Assembly (NCBI GenBank): GCA_017504735.1
Contig: JAFVQP010000202.1
Coordinates: 1 to 7,909, forward strand
Direction: 5' to 3'
Length of the DNA stretch: 7,909 nucleotides
Origin: Clostridia bacterium
Lineage (GTDB): Bacteria > Bacillota_A > Clostridia > Christensenellales > Borkfalkiaceae
Positions 1 through 5,533 of this stretch are shown piece by piece (the first letter of the stretch is position 1; each line of letters opens with the position of its first letter). The notes below the pieces were generated by a model that worked only from the letters and a program-made list of their open reading frames with translations, was not told the DNA's origin and made no database searches. A program made the translations under genes and the position numbers.

Positions 1-657
1 ACATATATAAAAAGTGTGGAAATTCCTGACAGTGTGACTTCGATTGGTGACTATGCGTTCTATTATTGCGATAGCTTGACGAGTGTGGCAATTCCTGACG
101 GCGTGACGACGATTGGTGATTATGTATTCTATTATTGCGATAGCTTGACGAGTGTGGCAATTCCTGACGGCGTGACGACGATTGGTGAACAGGCGTTCAC
201 TGGTTGCGATAGTTTGAGAAGCGTGGTAATCGGAGACAGCGTGACTTCGATTGGTTATTATGCGTTCGCTTCTTGCGGTAGTTTGACGAGCGTGGTAATC
301 CCCGACAGCGTGATAAAGATTGGTGTTGGGGCGTTCCAATATTGCAGAAGATTGACGAGTGTGGTAATCCCTGACAGCGTAACTTCGATTGGTGATTATG
401 CGTTCTATTATTGCGATAGCTTGACGAGCGTGGTAATCGGTGACAGTGTGACCACGATTGGTGATTATGCGTTCTATGATTGCAGTAGCTTGAAGACGGT
501 ATATTATAAAGGCACGGCAAGCGATTGGGAGAATATGTCGATTGATGATGATCACTCTAAATTAACCTCTGCGGCGAGATATTACTACGATGAGAGTGAA
601 AGCGTGGAAATGTGGTGGCACTATGACGCCGCAGGAAACATCGTTTCCTGCGCGTAG
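1..657 (+). CDS. BspA-type leucine-rich-repeat protein, 3' part (5' end outside window)
   Basis: The reading frame is open from base 1, so the gene begins upstream; the GTG at 16 lies inside a repeat and is not a credible start. 218 residues are visible. They hold seven 23-residue repeats of the BspA/TpLRR (LRR_5) type, pattern S-V-x-I-P-D-S-V-T-x-I-G-x-x-A-F-x-x-C-x-S-L-T. A C-terminal tail follows (YYKGTASDWENM, later RYYYDE and WHYDAAGNIV) of a kind common at the ends of such proteins in gut Clostridia. The family is usually secreted or surface-attached and is linked to binding of host or bacterial ligands; any signal peptide would lie upstream. It ends with tandem stops TAG TGA. The last codons form a 10-bp hairpin and the stop lies at the first linker of the adjoining hairpin array, so the C-terminus may have been reshaped by the array. 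The family call is secure; the ligand is unknown. Confidence 0.9.
   Translation, partial: TYIKSVEIPDSVTSIGDYAFYYCDSLTSVAIPDGVTTIGDYVFYYCDSLTSVAIPDGVTTIGEQAFTGCDSLRSVVIGDSVTSIGYYAFASCGSLTSVVIPDSVIKIGVGAFQYCRRLTSVVIPDSVTSIGDYAFYYCDSLTSVVIGDSVTTIGDYAFYDCSSLKTVYYKGTASDWENMSIDDDHSKLTSAARYYYDESESVEMWWHYDAAGNIVSCA
13..495 (+). repeat. Seven tandem 69-bp repeats encoding LRR units
   Basis: Units start at 13, 82, 151, 220, 289, 358 and 427, exactly 69 bp apart, each encoding one 23-residue LRR. Bases 58-119 and 127-188 are identical over 62 bp, indicating recent duplication or gene conversion; units 4 and 5 are more diverged. Confidence 0.9.
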
Positions 658-861
658 TGAAGTTGTGGCAAAGCCACAGTGAAGTTATGCCTACGGCATA
701 GTGAAGTTGCGCTTTCAGCGCAGTGAAGTTTGCCCCTTGGGCGAGTTATTGCCATTATTTATATCAGCCACAACTTTTTGCGGAACGCAAAAAACTTCAC
801 TTTGAGCGGAGCGAAAAACTTCACTTGGAACAAACTTCACTTTGCGCCAGCAAAACTTCAC
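630..861. repeat. Hairpin array 1: palindromic 15-nt units with GTGAAGT / ACTTCAC linkers
   Basis: The left half has linker GTGAAGT at 657, 679, 701 and 723, exactly 22 bp apart. Each linker is followed by a 15-nt hairpin with a 6-bp stem and 3-nt loop: TGTGGC/GCCACA (664-678), TATGCC/GGCATA (686-700), TGCGCT/AGCGCA (708-722), TTGCCC/GGGCGA (730-744, one G-T pair). A 10-bp stem at 630-652 precedes the first linker. The right half carries the linker in reverse complement, ACTTCAC, at 794, 818, 834 and 855. Between these are an 8-bp stem (775-793), a decayed unit (801-817), a 3-bp stem (825-833) and a 5-bp stem (841-854). Bases 745-774 in the centre show no clear unit. The array fills most of the gap between the LRR gene and the yqzL-like gene. 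No coding capacity or transposase is visible. Confidence 0.85.
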
Positions 862-910
862 GGATAAATTCCCTGTTTTCCCCACACACTATCCTCGTGG
901 GAGGGATCGT

Positions 911-1024
911 ATGCGGGATAAACGGGAAGAAAACGGCGCTGCGCAAATGGCTTGGCAACTCTTTGAAAAAACGGGCAATATCAGCTACTATATGCTCTAC
1001 TACGATATTTTACGGAAGAAATAA
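911..1024 (+). CDS. yqzL: YqzL-like small protein upstream of recO
   Basis: This 37-residue ORF starts at ATG 911 with a strong ribosome binding site GGGAGGG (899-905) five bases upstream. Its C-terminal part, AWQLFEKTGNISYYMLYYDI, matches what I recall of the YqzL family (Bacillus YqzL contains W-x-V-F-x-x-T-G-N followed by Y-L-L). In Bacillota that family is encoded directly before recO, as here, with 18 bp between the genes. An in-frame upstream start at 842 would run through the hairpin array and has no ribosome binding site, so 911 is preferred. CCCAC (881-885) can pair with GTGGG (897-901), which would partly cover the ribosome binding site. The function of YqzL is unknown. Family assignment rests on the short motif plus gene context. 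Confidence 0.72.
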   Translation: MRDKREENGAAQMAWQLFEKTGNISYYMLYYDILRKK

Positions 1025-1042
1025 ACAACAGGAAACGAAGGT

Positions 1043-1768
1043 ATGGAAATTAAGACGGAAGCAATTGTGTTGCAATCAATCGACTATAAAGACAACGATA
1101 AATTGCTGACCTTGTTTTCCCCCTCTTTGGGTAGAATTACGGCAGGGATCAGGGGTGTGAAAAAGCCGAAGGCAAAGCTCGCCTTTTCCGCACAGCCCTT
1201 TTGCTTTGCCGAGTATATCCTTGCCGAAAAAGGGGGACGGTACACCGTCACCAATGCCTATCTGCACGAGAGTTTTTTTGCACTCCGTTACGATATCGTG
1301 CGTTTTTATGCCGCTTGCGCAATGGCGGAAATTTGCCTTGCCATTCTGTATGAAAACGAAACGTATGAAGGGTTGTTCGTGGCGCTTATCGAGGGGTTAA
1401 AAGCCCTTGCGTTAGACAACGGCGACCCTGCGGAGGCGGTGCTGGGCTTTACCCTTGTCGCTTTGCGGGAAAGCGGATACCCCCTAGACCTCAGCTTTTT
1501 TGAGGAGTGCGGTGGGGATATCGGGGAAAGGCTGTGGTTCGATTTTGCGGACGGGAAATTTACCACCTTCGATCGTTGCACCCAGGGGGAGCGCGCCAGC
1601 GTTTCCACCTATCATACCTTGCGCAAATGCGCGGGTTTAACCTATGAGGAGGAGGCTTTATCAGGGGGCAGAAAACGCGCCCTGCGCCTTGTGAAGGCTT
1701 ACCTGCTCGAAAAAACCGAAAACAAGCTGGAAAACTTTGGCGAATTTATTCGGTTGTACGAAGAATAA
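1043..1768 (+). CDS. recO: DNA repair protein RecO
   Basis: 241 residues, normal length for RecO. RecO acts with RecR and RecF to displace SSB and load RecA in recombinational gap repair. The N-terminus (MEIKTEAIVLQSIDYKDNDKL, then LFSPSLGRITAGIRGVKKPK) is the family's OB-fold signature, covering about residues 1-80. A helical domain follows (about 85-235). Many RecO proteins have two CxxC pairs here for zinc. This one keeps only the second Cys of each pair (C156 in FEEC, C179 in FDRC), with F153 and F176 at the first positions, so canonical four-Cys zinc binding is unlikely. An AGGA at 1030-1033 lies 9 nt before the ATG. The YqzL-like gene precedes it and the HARE/Mrr-like gene starts 19 bp downstream, suggesting co-transcription. 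Confidence 0.9.
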   Translation: MEIKTEAIVLQSIDYKDNDKLLTLFSPSLGRITAGIRGVKKPKAKLAFSAQPFCFAEYILAEKGGRYTVTNAYLHESFFALRYDIVRFYAACAMAEICLAILYENETYEGLFVALIEGLKALALDNGDPAEAVLGFTLVALRESGYPLDLSFFEECGGDIGERLWFDFADGKFTTFDRCTQGERASVSTYHTLRKCAGLTYEEEALSGGRKRALRLVKAYLLEKTENKLENFGEFIRLYEE

Positions 1769-1787
1769 TTTAATAAGGAGCCAAAAA

Positions 1788-3392
1788 ATGGCAAGAACGA
1801 AAAAGCAAGAGCCGGCAAAAGAAACGGCAATGGTTGTGACCCGTGCGGAAAAAAAGGACGCAACCAAAAATTTAATCAAGGAATGTTTGGCGGTAAAACC
1901 GTTGAAACATAACGAACTGTTGGACGAAGTTGCAAAACTCTACAAAGAACGCTTTGGCGGTGAAGAAACGGAAAATATCAACGACGTAAAGGGTAGGATT
2001 GGGTCTGTCCTGGACATTATGAAAAAGGACAGCGAAGTGATGTACGATGGGGGCATGTATGCGTTGAAAGCGCGTGAAATCCCCGAAAAGCCCGTAGAAA
2101 AAGCGGAAAAGAAAGCCGTCAAGGCAGAACCTGCCAAAAAGACGGCAAAGAAAACCGCAAAAAAGGCGGTAGAAGAAAAGGCGGATACTGTACAAGAGGT
2201 CAAGACGGAAGAAAAAGCGGAAAAGAAAACGGTGAAAAAGGCAAAGACGACGAAGAAAACCGAGCCGTTGCCCCCTGCGCCCATTCAACCGATTGCACCC
2301 GTTGCGCCCGTAACCCCTGAGGTTGCGCCTGAACCCATTCCTGAAGAAAAAGAGGAAAAACCTGCGCCTAAAAAGCGTGGCAGAAAGGCGAAGGCGGAAG
2401 AAAAGCCTGCGGAACAGCCCGTAGAAGAACCTAAGCAAGCGGAACTTGCCCCCGTAGCAGTAAAAACGGAAGAAAAACCGAGGGAAACGCCTGCGGTGGA
2501 GAGTGTGAAAGAGGAAACCCCGAAAGCGGAAACGAGCTTGGTGGTTAAGGAAAAGGCGCCGATTGCGAAAAAGGAAGTGATTGACGTCAGCTTTTTCTTG
2601 GGGAACGCAAATCCTGCGAAAACCCCTGCAAAAGCACCTGTAAAAGAGGAAAAACAGCCTGAAAAGTCTGAAGAAAAAGCGGAAAAGGCTGAAAAACAGG
2701 AAGAAAAGCCCGCCCCTAAAACGGAGAAAAAGCCTGAACCCAAGCCTGAGGCAAAGCCTGTACAAAAACCGCAGGCGCACAACGTAAGAAAGCTGTCGGA
2801 AAGCACTTTACGCAACGTGAAAAAGCCCATACAAAAGCCCCAAACGGCGGATGAAAGACTGTGCGAAGCGTTCTTGAAGCGTATGCGTTCGCTTGGCGGG
2901 GATTATTTCGAGTATTATTCCATTTATCTTTTGGAAAGATATTCGATGAAAAACGGCAGACGTTTGGAAGGGTTACGCATCAACGGCGGTGACCGTGACG
3001 GCGGTATTGACGGTGAAATTGAATTGACGGACAAAATGGGCTTTAAGGAAACCATCTACATACAGTCGAAGAACTGGAACCCTGAAAAGGGGGATGAAAA
3101 GCTGTGGGTGGTTGGTGAAACCTTGTTACAGCAATTCATCGGCGCGTGCGCTTGCCGTCAGGCGAGAGAGGGCAAACAACATTGCCGCGGTATTTTCATT
3201 ACCACCTCTCGTTTCACCCCTGAAGCGAAACGTATTTTGGACACGATGTCGGACAAAATCGTGGGTTACGACGGTAACGATTTGTACGAAGCCGCAAAGG
3301 AATGCGCGTTTGGCTTGGTGGAAAAGAACGGTGTTTGGGCGTTGGATGAAAAGCTGCTGTCGGGCAGTAAAGCCTTCTTTCATTTATACTAA
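1788..3392 (+). CDS. HARE-like winged helix, Lys/Ala/Glu/Pro linker and Mrr-like restriction endonuclease domain
   Basis: 534 residues from ATG 1788, chosen because AAGGAG (1775-1780) sits 7 nt upstream; a longer in-frame start at 1737 would overlap recO. Residues 24-94 look like a HARE/RpoE-delta-type winged helix (helices, then IGSVLDIMKKDSEVMYDGGMYALK as helix and wing). Residues about 95-350 are a low-complexity, probably disordered K/A/E/P linker with H1-like PAKKTAKKTAKKA, an AT-hook-like KKRGRK (195-200) and one hydrophobic island, VIDVSFFLG (264-272). Residues about 353-534 match the Mrr-like PD-(D/E)xK fold: GGDRDGGIDG with candidate catalytic D408, then Q426-S427-K428 (QxK form), then GIFITTSRFT (468-477). 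Mrr-like enzymes cleave DNA, often modified DNA; HARE domains are proposed to sense DNA modification. No methyltransferase is adjacent. The nuclease call is fairly firm; its target is inferred, and a housekeeping role in DNA processing is possible. Confidence 0.78.
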   Translation: MARTKKQEPAKETAMVVTRAEKKDATKNLIKECLAVKPLKHNELLDEVAKLYKERFGGEETENINDVKGRIGSVLDIMKKDSEVMYDGGMYALKAREIPEKPVEKAEKKAVKAEPAKKTAKKTAKKAVEEKADTVQEVKTEEKAEKKTVKKAKTTKKTEPLPPAPIQPIAPVAPVTPEVAPEPIPEEKEEKPAPKKRGRKAKAEEKPAEQPVEEPKQAELAPVAVKTEEKPRETPAVESVKEETPKAETSLVVKEKAPIAKKEVIDVSFFLGNANPAKTPAKAPVKEEKQPEKSEEKAEKAEKQEEKPAPKTEKKPEPKPEAKPVQKPQAHNVRKLSESTLRNVKKPIQKPQTADERLCEAFLKRMRSLGGDYFEYYSIYLLERYSMKNGRRLEGLRINGGDRDGGIDGEIELTDKMGFKETIYIQSKNWNPEKGDEKLWVVGETLLQQFIGACACRQAREGKQHCRGIFITTSRFTPEAKRILDTMSDKIVGYDGNDLYEAAKECAFGLVEKNGVWALDEKLLSGSKAFFHLY

Positions 3393-3402
3393 ACGATAAA
3401 GC

Positions 3403-3448
3403 TATACGCATATGCGTGCGCGCCCATGCGTACATACGCGTATATATA
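3403..3448. other. Alternating pyrimidine-purine tract (Z-DNA-prone), with embedded palindromes
   Basis: Bases 3403-3423 (21 nt) and 3425-3448 (24 nt) alternate strictly pyrimidine-purine, broken only by the extra C at 3424. The first part contains the 12-bp palindrome ACGCATATGCGT (3406-3417) and a GTGCGCGC run. TATACGC (3403-3409) is complementary to GCGTATA (3438-3444), so the tract could also extrude as a cruciform or fold as RNA. It fills most of the 87-bp gap between the nuclease-like gene and the DUF975 gene. Confidence 0.8.
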
Positions 3449-3475
3449 ATAATGGAAAGCTTTTCCTTTGGAGGG
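3445..3475 (+). promoter_or_regulatory. Possible -10 element and leader hairpin before the DUF975 gene
   Basis: A perfect TATAAT lies at 3445-3450 at the end of the alternating tract, but no TTGACA-like box is found 16-18 bp upstream and there is no TG extension. A 5-bp hairpin GGAAA/TTTCC (3454-3466) precedes the ribosome binding site GGAGGG (3470-3475). An internal promoter is possible but weakly supported. Confidence 0.3.
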
Positions 3476-3479
3476 AAAA

Positions 3480-4121
3480 ATGTTAGGGAATTATCAATTG
3501 CGTTATAATGCAAGACAACAGTTAGGCGGGGGGATTTTTCAATCCGCTTGGCTGAATATGCTGTGCGTTTGTTTTATCTCCTCACTTGTCTCTGCGGCGT
3601 GTGCGTCAACGGGGATAGGGGTATTGTTGGTGTTTGTGGCAACGGGTGCGTTGCAATATGGACTTGCGCGCGTTACGACCAACTGCGGCAGGAACCGTCC
3701 TTGGGATATCGGGCAACTTTTTTCGGCATTTTCCGAAGGATTTGGCAAGACCGTGATTCTTCATTTGGTGCAATCGATTTTTCTGTTTTTATGGACGTTG
3801 CTGTTTTTCATCCCTGGGATGGTAAAATCCTACTCCTACGCGCTTACGTACTACTTACAGCAAGAACCTGAAAACGTACATAAAGAACCGACTGATTTAA
3901 TCACGGAAAGCCGTAACTGGATGCGTGGGCATAAATGGCAGTTGTTTTGCCTGGATTTTAGCTTTATCGGCTGGTATATTTTAGGCGCGCTGTGTTTTGG
4001 CGTCGGAACGTTGTTTGTCGTACCTTATCATCAAATGGCACGTGCGAATTTCTATCTCGATTTACGTGCGGAAAGAAAAGGTTATTACGTACAGCAAGAA
4101 TTAGGAGTAAAAGATGTATAA
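3480..4121 (+). CDS. DUF975 family integral membrane protein
   Basis: 213 residues from ATG 3480, with GGAGG (3470-3474) five bases upstream; an upstream TTG at 3468 overlaps that site and is less likely. The family signature is clear: IPGMVKSYSYALTYYL (from residue 111), then MRGHKWQLFCLDFSFIGWYIL, then VPYHQMARANFYLDL. Hydrophobic segments lie at about residues 24-62 (probably two crossings), 91-112 and 151-182. The first segment is followed by RNRPWDIGQLFSAF, which fits the family's short loop. DUF975 proteins are polytopic inner-membrane proteins of unknown function common in Clostridia and Bacilli. The 3' end overlaps the aminotransferase start by 8 nt, so translation of the two is probably coupled. 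No lipoprotein or signal-peptidase site is seen. Confidence 0.85.
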   Translation: MLGNYQLRYNARQQLGGGIFQSAWLNMLCVCFISSLVSAACASTGIGVLLVFVATGALQYGLARVTTNCGRNRPWDIGQLFSAFSEGFGKTVILHLVQSIFLFLWTLLFFIPGMVKSYSYALTYYLQQEPENVHKEPTDLITESRNWMRGHKWQLFCLDFSFIGWYILGALCFGVGTLFVVPYHQMARANFYLDLRAERKGYYVQQELGVKDV

Positions 4122-5301
4122 CGAAGAAGCCTATCGATTGGGGAGCAAGCGTTCCGCAATCCGTGAAATTTTTGAATATGCGAAAAAGCGTGGCGCGGAA
4201 ATCGGCGAAGAAAACGTGTTTGATTTTTCCATCGGTAACCCGTCCGTGCCTGCGCCTGATGCAGTCAACGAAGCAATCGTCCGTATTGTAAACGAAACGC
4301 CTGCGGTGGCGTTACACGGTTATACTTCCGCGCAAGGCGACAAGGCAGTACGCGATAAAATCGCATCGAACTACACAAAACGCTTTGGCGTAGCCATTTC
4401 GGGCGAGGATTTGTATATGACCTGCGGGGCGGCGGCATCTTTGACGATTACCTTAAAGGCTTTAACCTGTGAAGGGGACGAATTTATCGTCTTTGCGCCG
4501 TATTTTCCCGAATATGCAGTATTTGCGCAGGGCGCAGGGGCAAAGTTGAGGGTGGTACCTTCCGACCCCGATACGCTTTTACCTGATTTTCAGGCTTTGG
4601 AAAAAGCGTTGACCGCCAAAGTAAAAGGTGTGCTGATAAACTCCCCCAACAATCCGTCGGGTGTAGTGTATGGGGAAGAAACGATGGAACAGCTCGCCAA
4701 TCTTTTGAAGAAAAAATCCGAGGACTACGGTGCGCCCATTTACCTGATTTCGGACGAGCCTTACCGTGAATTGATTTACGATCAGGAAACGGTTGTACCC
4801 TGCCCGATGGCGTATTACGAGGATACGGTGGTGTGTTATTCGTACTCGAAGTCCTTGTCTATGCCAGGGGAGAGAATCGGCTATATTGCGGTCAACCCTA
4901 GGGCAGCGGATGCGCGCGAAGTGTATGCGGCGGTGTGCGGTGCAGGGCGAGTGCTTGGGTTTGTGTGCGCCCCCTCTTTATTCCAACGCGTGGCGGCGGA
5001 ATGTGACGGTTTGACGGCGGATTTAAGTGTGTATAAGCGCAACCGCGATTTACTGTATAACGGCTTGACGGAGTGTGGTTTTACCTGTGTGTATCCCGAC
5101 GGAGCATTTTACTTGTTTATGAAAGCGGTAGGGGATGGCGCGGAGTTTTGCGAAAAGGCGAAGAAGTACGAATTGTTGCTTGTCAACGGTGCGGACTTTG
5201 GTGCGGACGGCTGGGTGCGTATTGCGTACTGTGTACCGACGGAGAAGATAGAAAAGGCGTTGCCCTTGTTTGAAAAGTTGGCAAAAGACTGCGGGTTGTG
5301 A
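4114..5301 (+). CDS. PLP-dependent class I/II aminotransferase
   Basis: 395 residues, normal for fold-type I aminotransferases of the aspartate aminotransferase subgroup Ia. Start ATG 4114 lies 6 nt after AGGAG (4103-4107) and overlaps the DUF975 stop. Visible signatures: FSIGNPSVPAP near the N-terminus; HGYTSAQGDKAVRDKIA; NSPNNPSG, with N180 as the family Asn that contacts PLP; DEPYREL, with D214 pairing with the pyridine nitrogen and Y217; SYSKSLSMPGERIGY, with K246 as the Schiff-base Lys; and WVRIAYCVP, with R369 as the substrate alpha-carboxylate Arg. All expected catalytic residues are present, so it should be active in cytosolic amino-group transfer. The amino donor and acceptor cannot be read from the sequence; aspartate or an aromatic/branched amino acid are the usual options. 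The stop codon lies within GTGAAGG (5298-5304), which resembles the array 1 linker. Confidence 0.9.
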   Translation: MYNEEAYRLGSKRSAIREIFEYAKKRGAEIGEENVFDFSIGNPSVPAPDAVNEAIVRIVNETPAVALHGYTSAQGDKAVRDKIASNYTKRFGVAISGEDLYMTCGAAASLTITLKALTCEGDEFIVFAPYFPEYAVFAQGAGAKLRVVPSDPDTLLPDFQALEKALTAKVKGVLINSPNNPSGVVYGEETMEQLANLLKKKSEDYGAPIYLISDEPYRELIYDQETVVPCPMAYYEDTVVCYSYSKSLSMPGERIGYIAVNPRAADAREVYAAVCGAGRVLGFVCAPSLFQRVAAECDGLTADLSVYKRNRDLLYNGLTECGFTCVYPDGAFYLFMKAVGDGAEFCEKAKKYELLLVNGADFGADGWVRIAYCVPTEKIEKALPLFEKLAKDCGL

Positions 5302-5307
5302 AGGTAA

Positions 5308-5446
5308 ACGCATATATGGCGAAATGGCGTAGTGAATTGACGGCGGTGCCGTCGTGAATTGCGCCGTTGGCGCGTGAATTGAAAACTTCGTTTTCGTGAA
5401 TTGACAGCTATGCTGTCGTTGTGGGCAAGATAATCTTGCAGCTAGA
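5308..5446. repeat. Hairpin array 2: palindromic units with GTGAATT linkers
   Basis: Linker GTGAATT occurs at 5332, 5354, 5374 and 5396, with the variant GTTGTGG in register at 5418. Between them are perfect hairpins with 3-nt loops: GACGGC/GCCGTC (5339-5353), GCGCC/GGCGC (5361-5373), GAAAAC/GTTTTC (5381-5395), GACAGC/GCTGTC (5403-5417), GCAAGA/TCTTGC (5425-5439). The period is 22 bp, or 20 where the stem is 5 bp. An imperfect hairpin, ACGC/GCGT (5308-5330), heads the array, which starts within 10 bp of the aminotransferase stop. The next 22-bp register (5440 on) is decayed. This has the same design as the array at 630-861 but a different linker and different stem-closing base pair. Confidence 0.87.
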
Positions 5447-5500
5447 CTTAGTGTCTTTGCCTACGTTTTAGGGTAGATGGCTTCGCGCTTTCACTACATT

Positions 5501-5522
5501 GTCTGCTATGCTGTCGTTGTGG
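5501..5522. repeat. Decayed second copy of an array 2 unit
   Basis: Bases 5505-5522 (GCTATGCTGTCGTTGTGG) are identical to 5407-5424. In the 5403 copy the stem is perfect; here the left arm reads GTCTGC instead of GACAGC, giving two T-T mismatches. The linker GTTGTGG is retained. The stretch 5447-5500 between the two copies shows only a weak CTAC/GTAG pairing (5461-5476). Confidence 0.7.
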
Positions 5523-5533
5523 TAAATATTTAT

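Noticed and set aside
657..861. CRISPR array
   Set aside because: The constant part is only 7 nt, the variable parts are 15-nt palindromes rather than spacers, orientation flips midway, and no cas gene is visible.
842..870. Promoter for the yqzL-recO cluster (TTGCGC, 17 bp, TAAATT)
   Set aside because: Only three of six -35 bases match and the box lies inside an array hairpin; too weak to annotate.
723..1109. 128-codon plus-strand frame across array 1 and the yqzL-recO region
   Set aside because: It runs through hairpin units and overlaps the yqzL-like gene and recO in another frame, with no ribosome binding site.
1872..2830. Long open frames on the minus strand opposite the nuclease gene
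   Set aside because: They mirror the K/A/E/P-rich codons of the true gene, giving Phe/Arg/Leu or Ser/Ala/Gly-rich translations without family features or start signals.
5381..5395. Intrinsic terminator of the aminotransferase gene (GAAAAC/GTTTTC)
   Set aside because: It is one of the array units, the stem is AT-rich and no T-run follows it.
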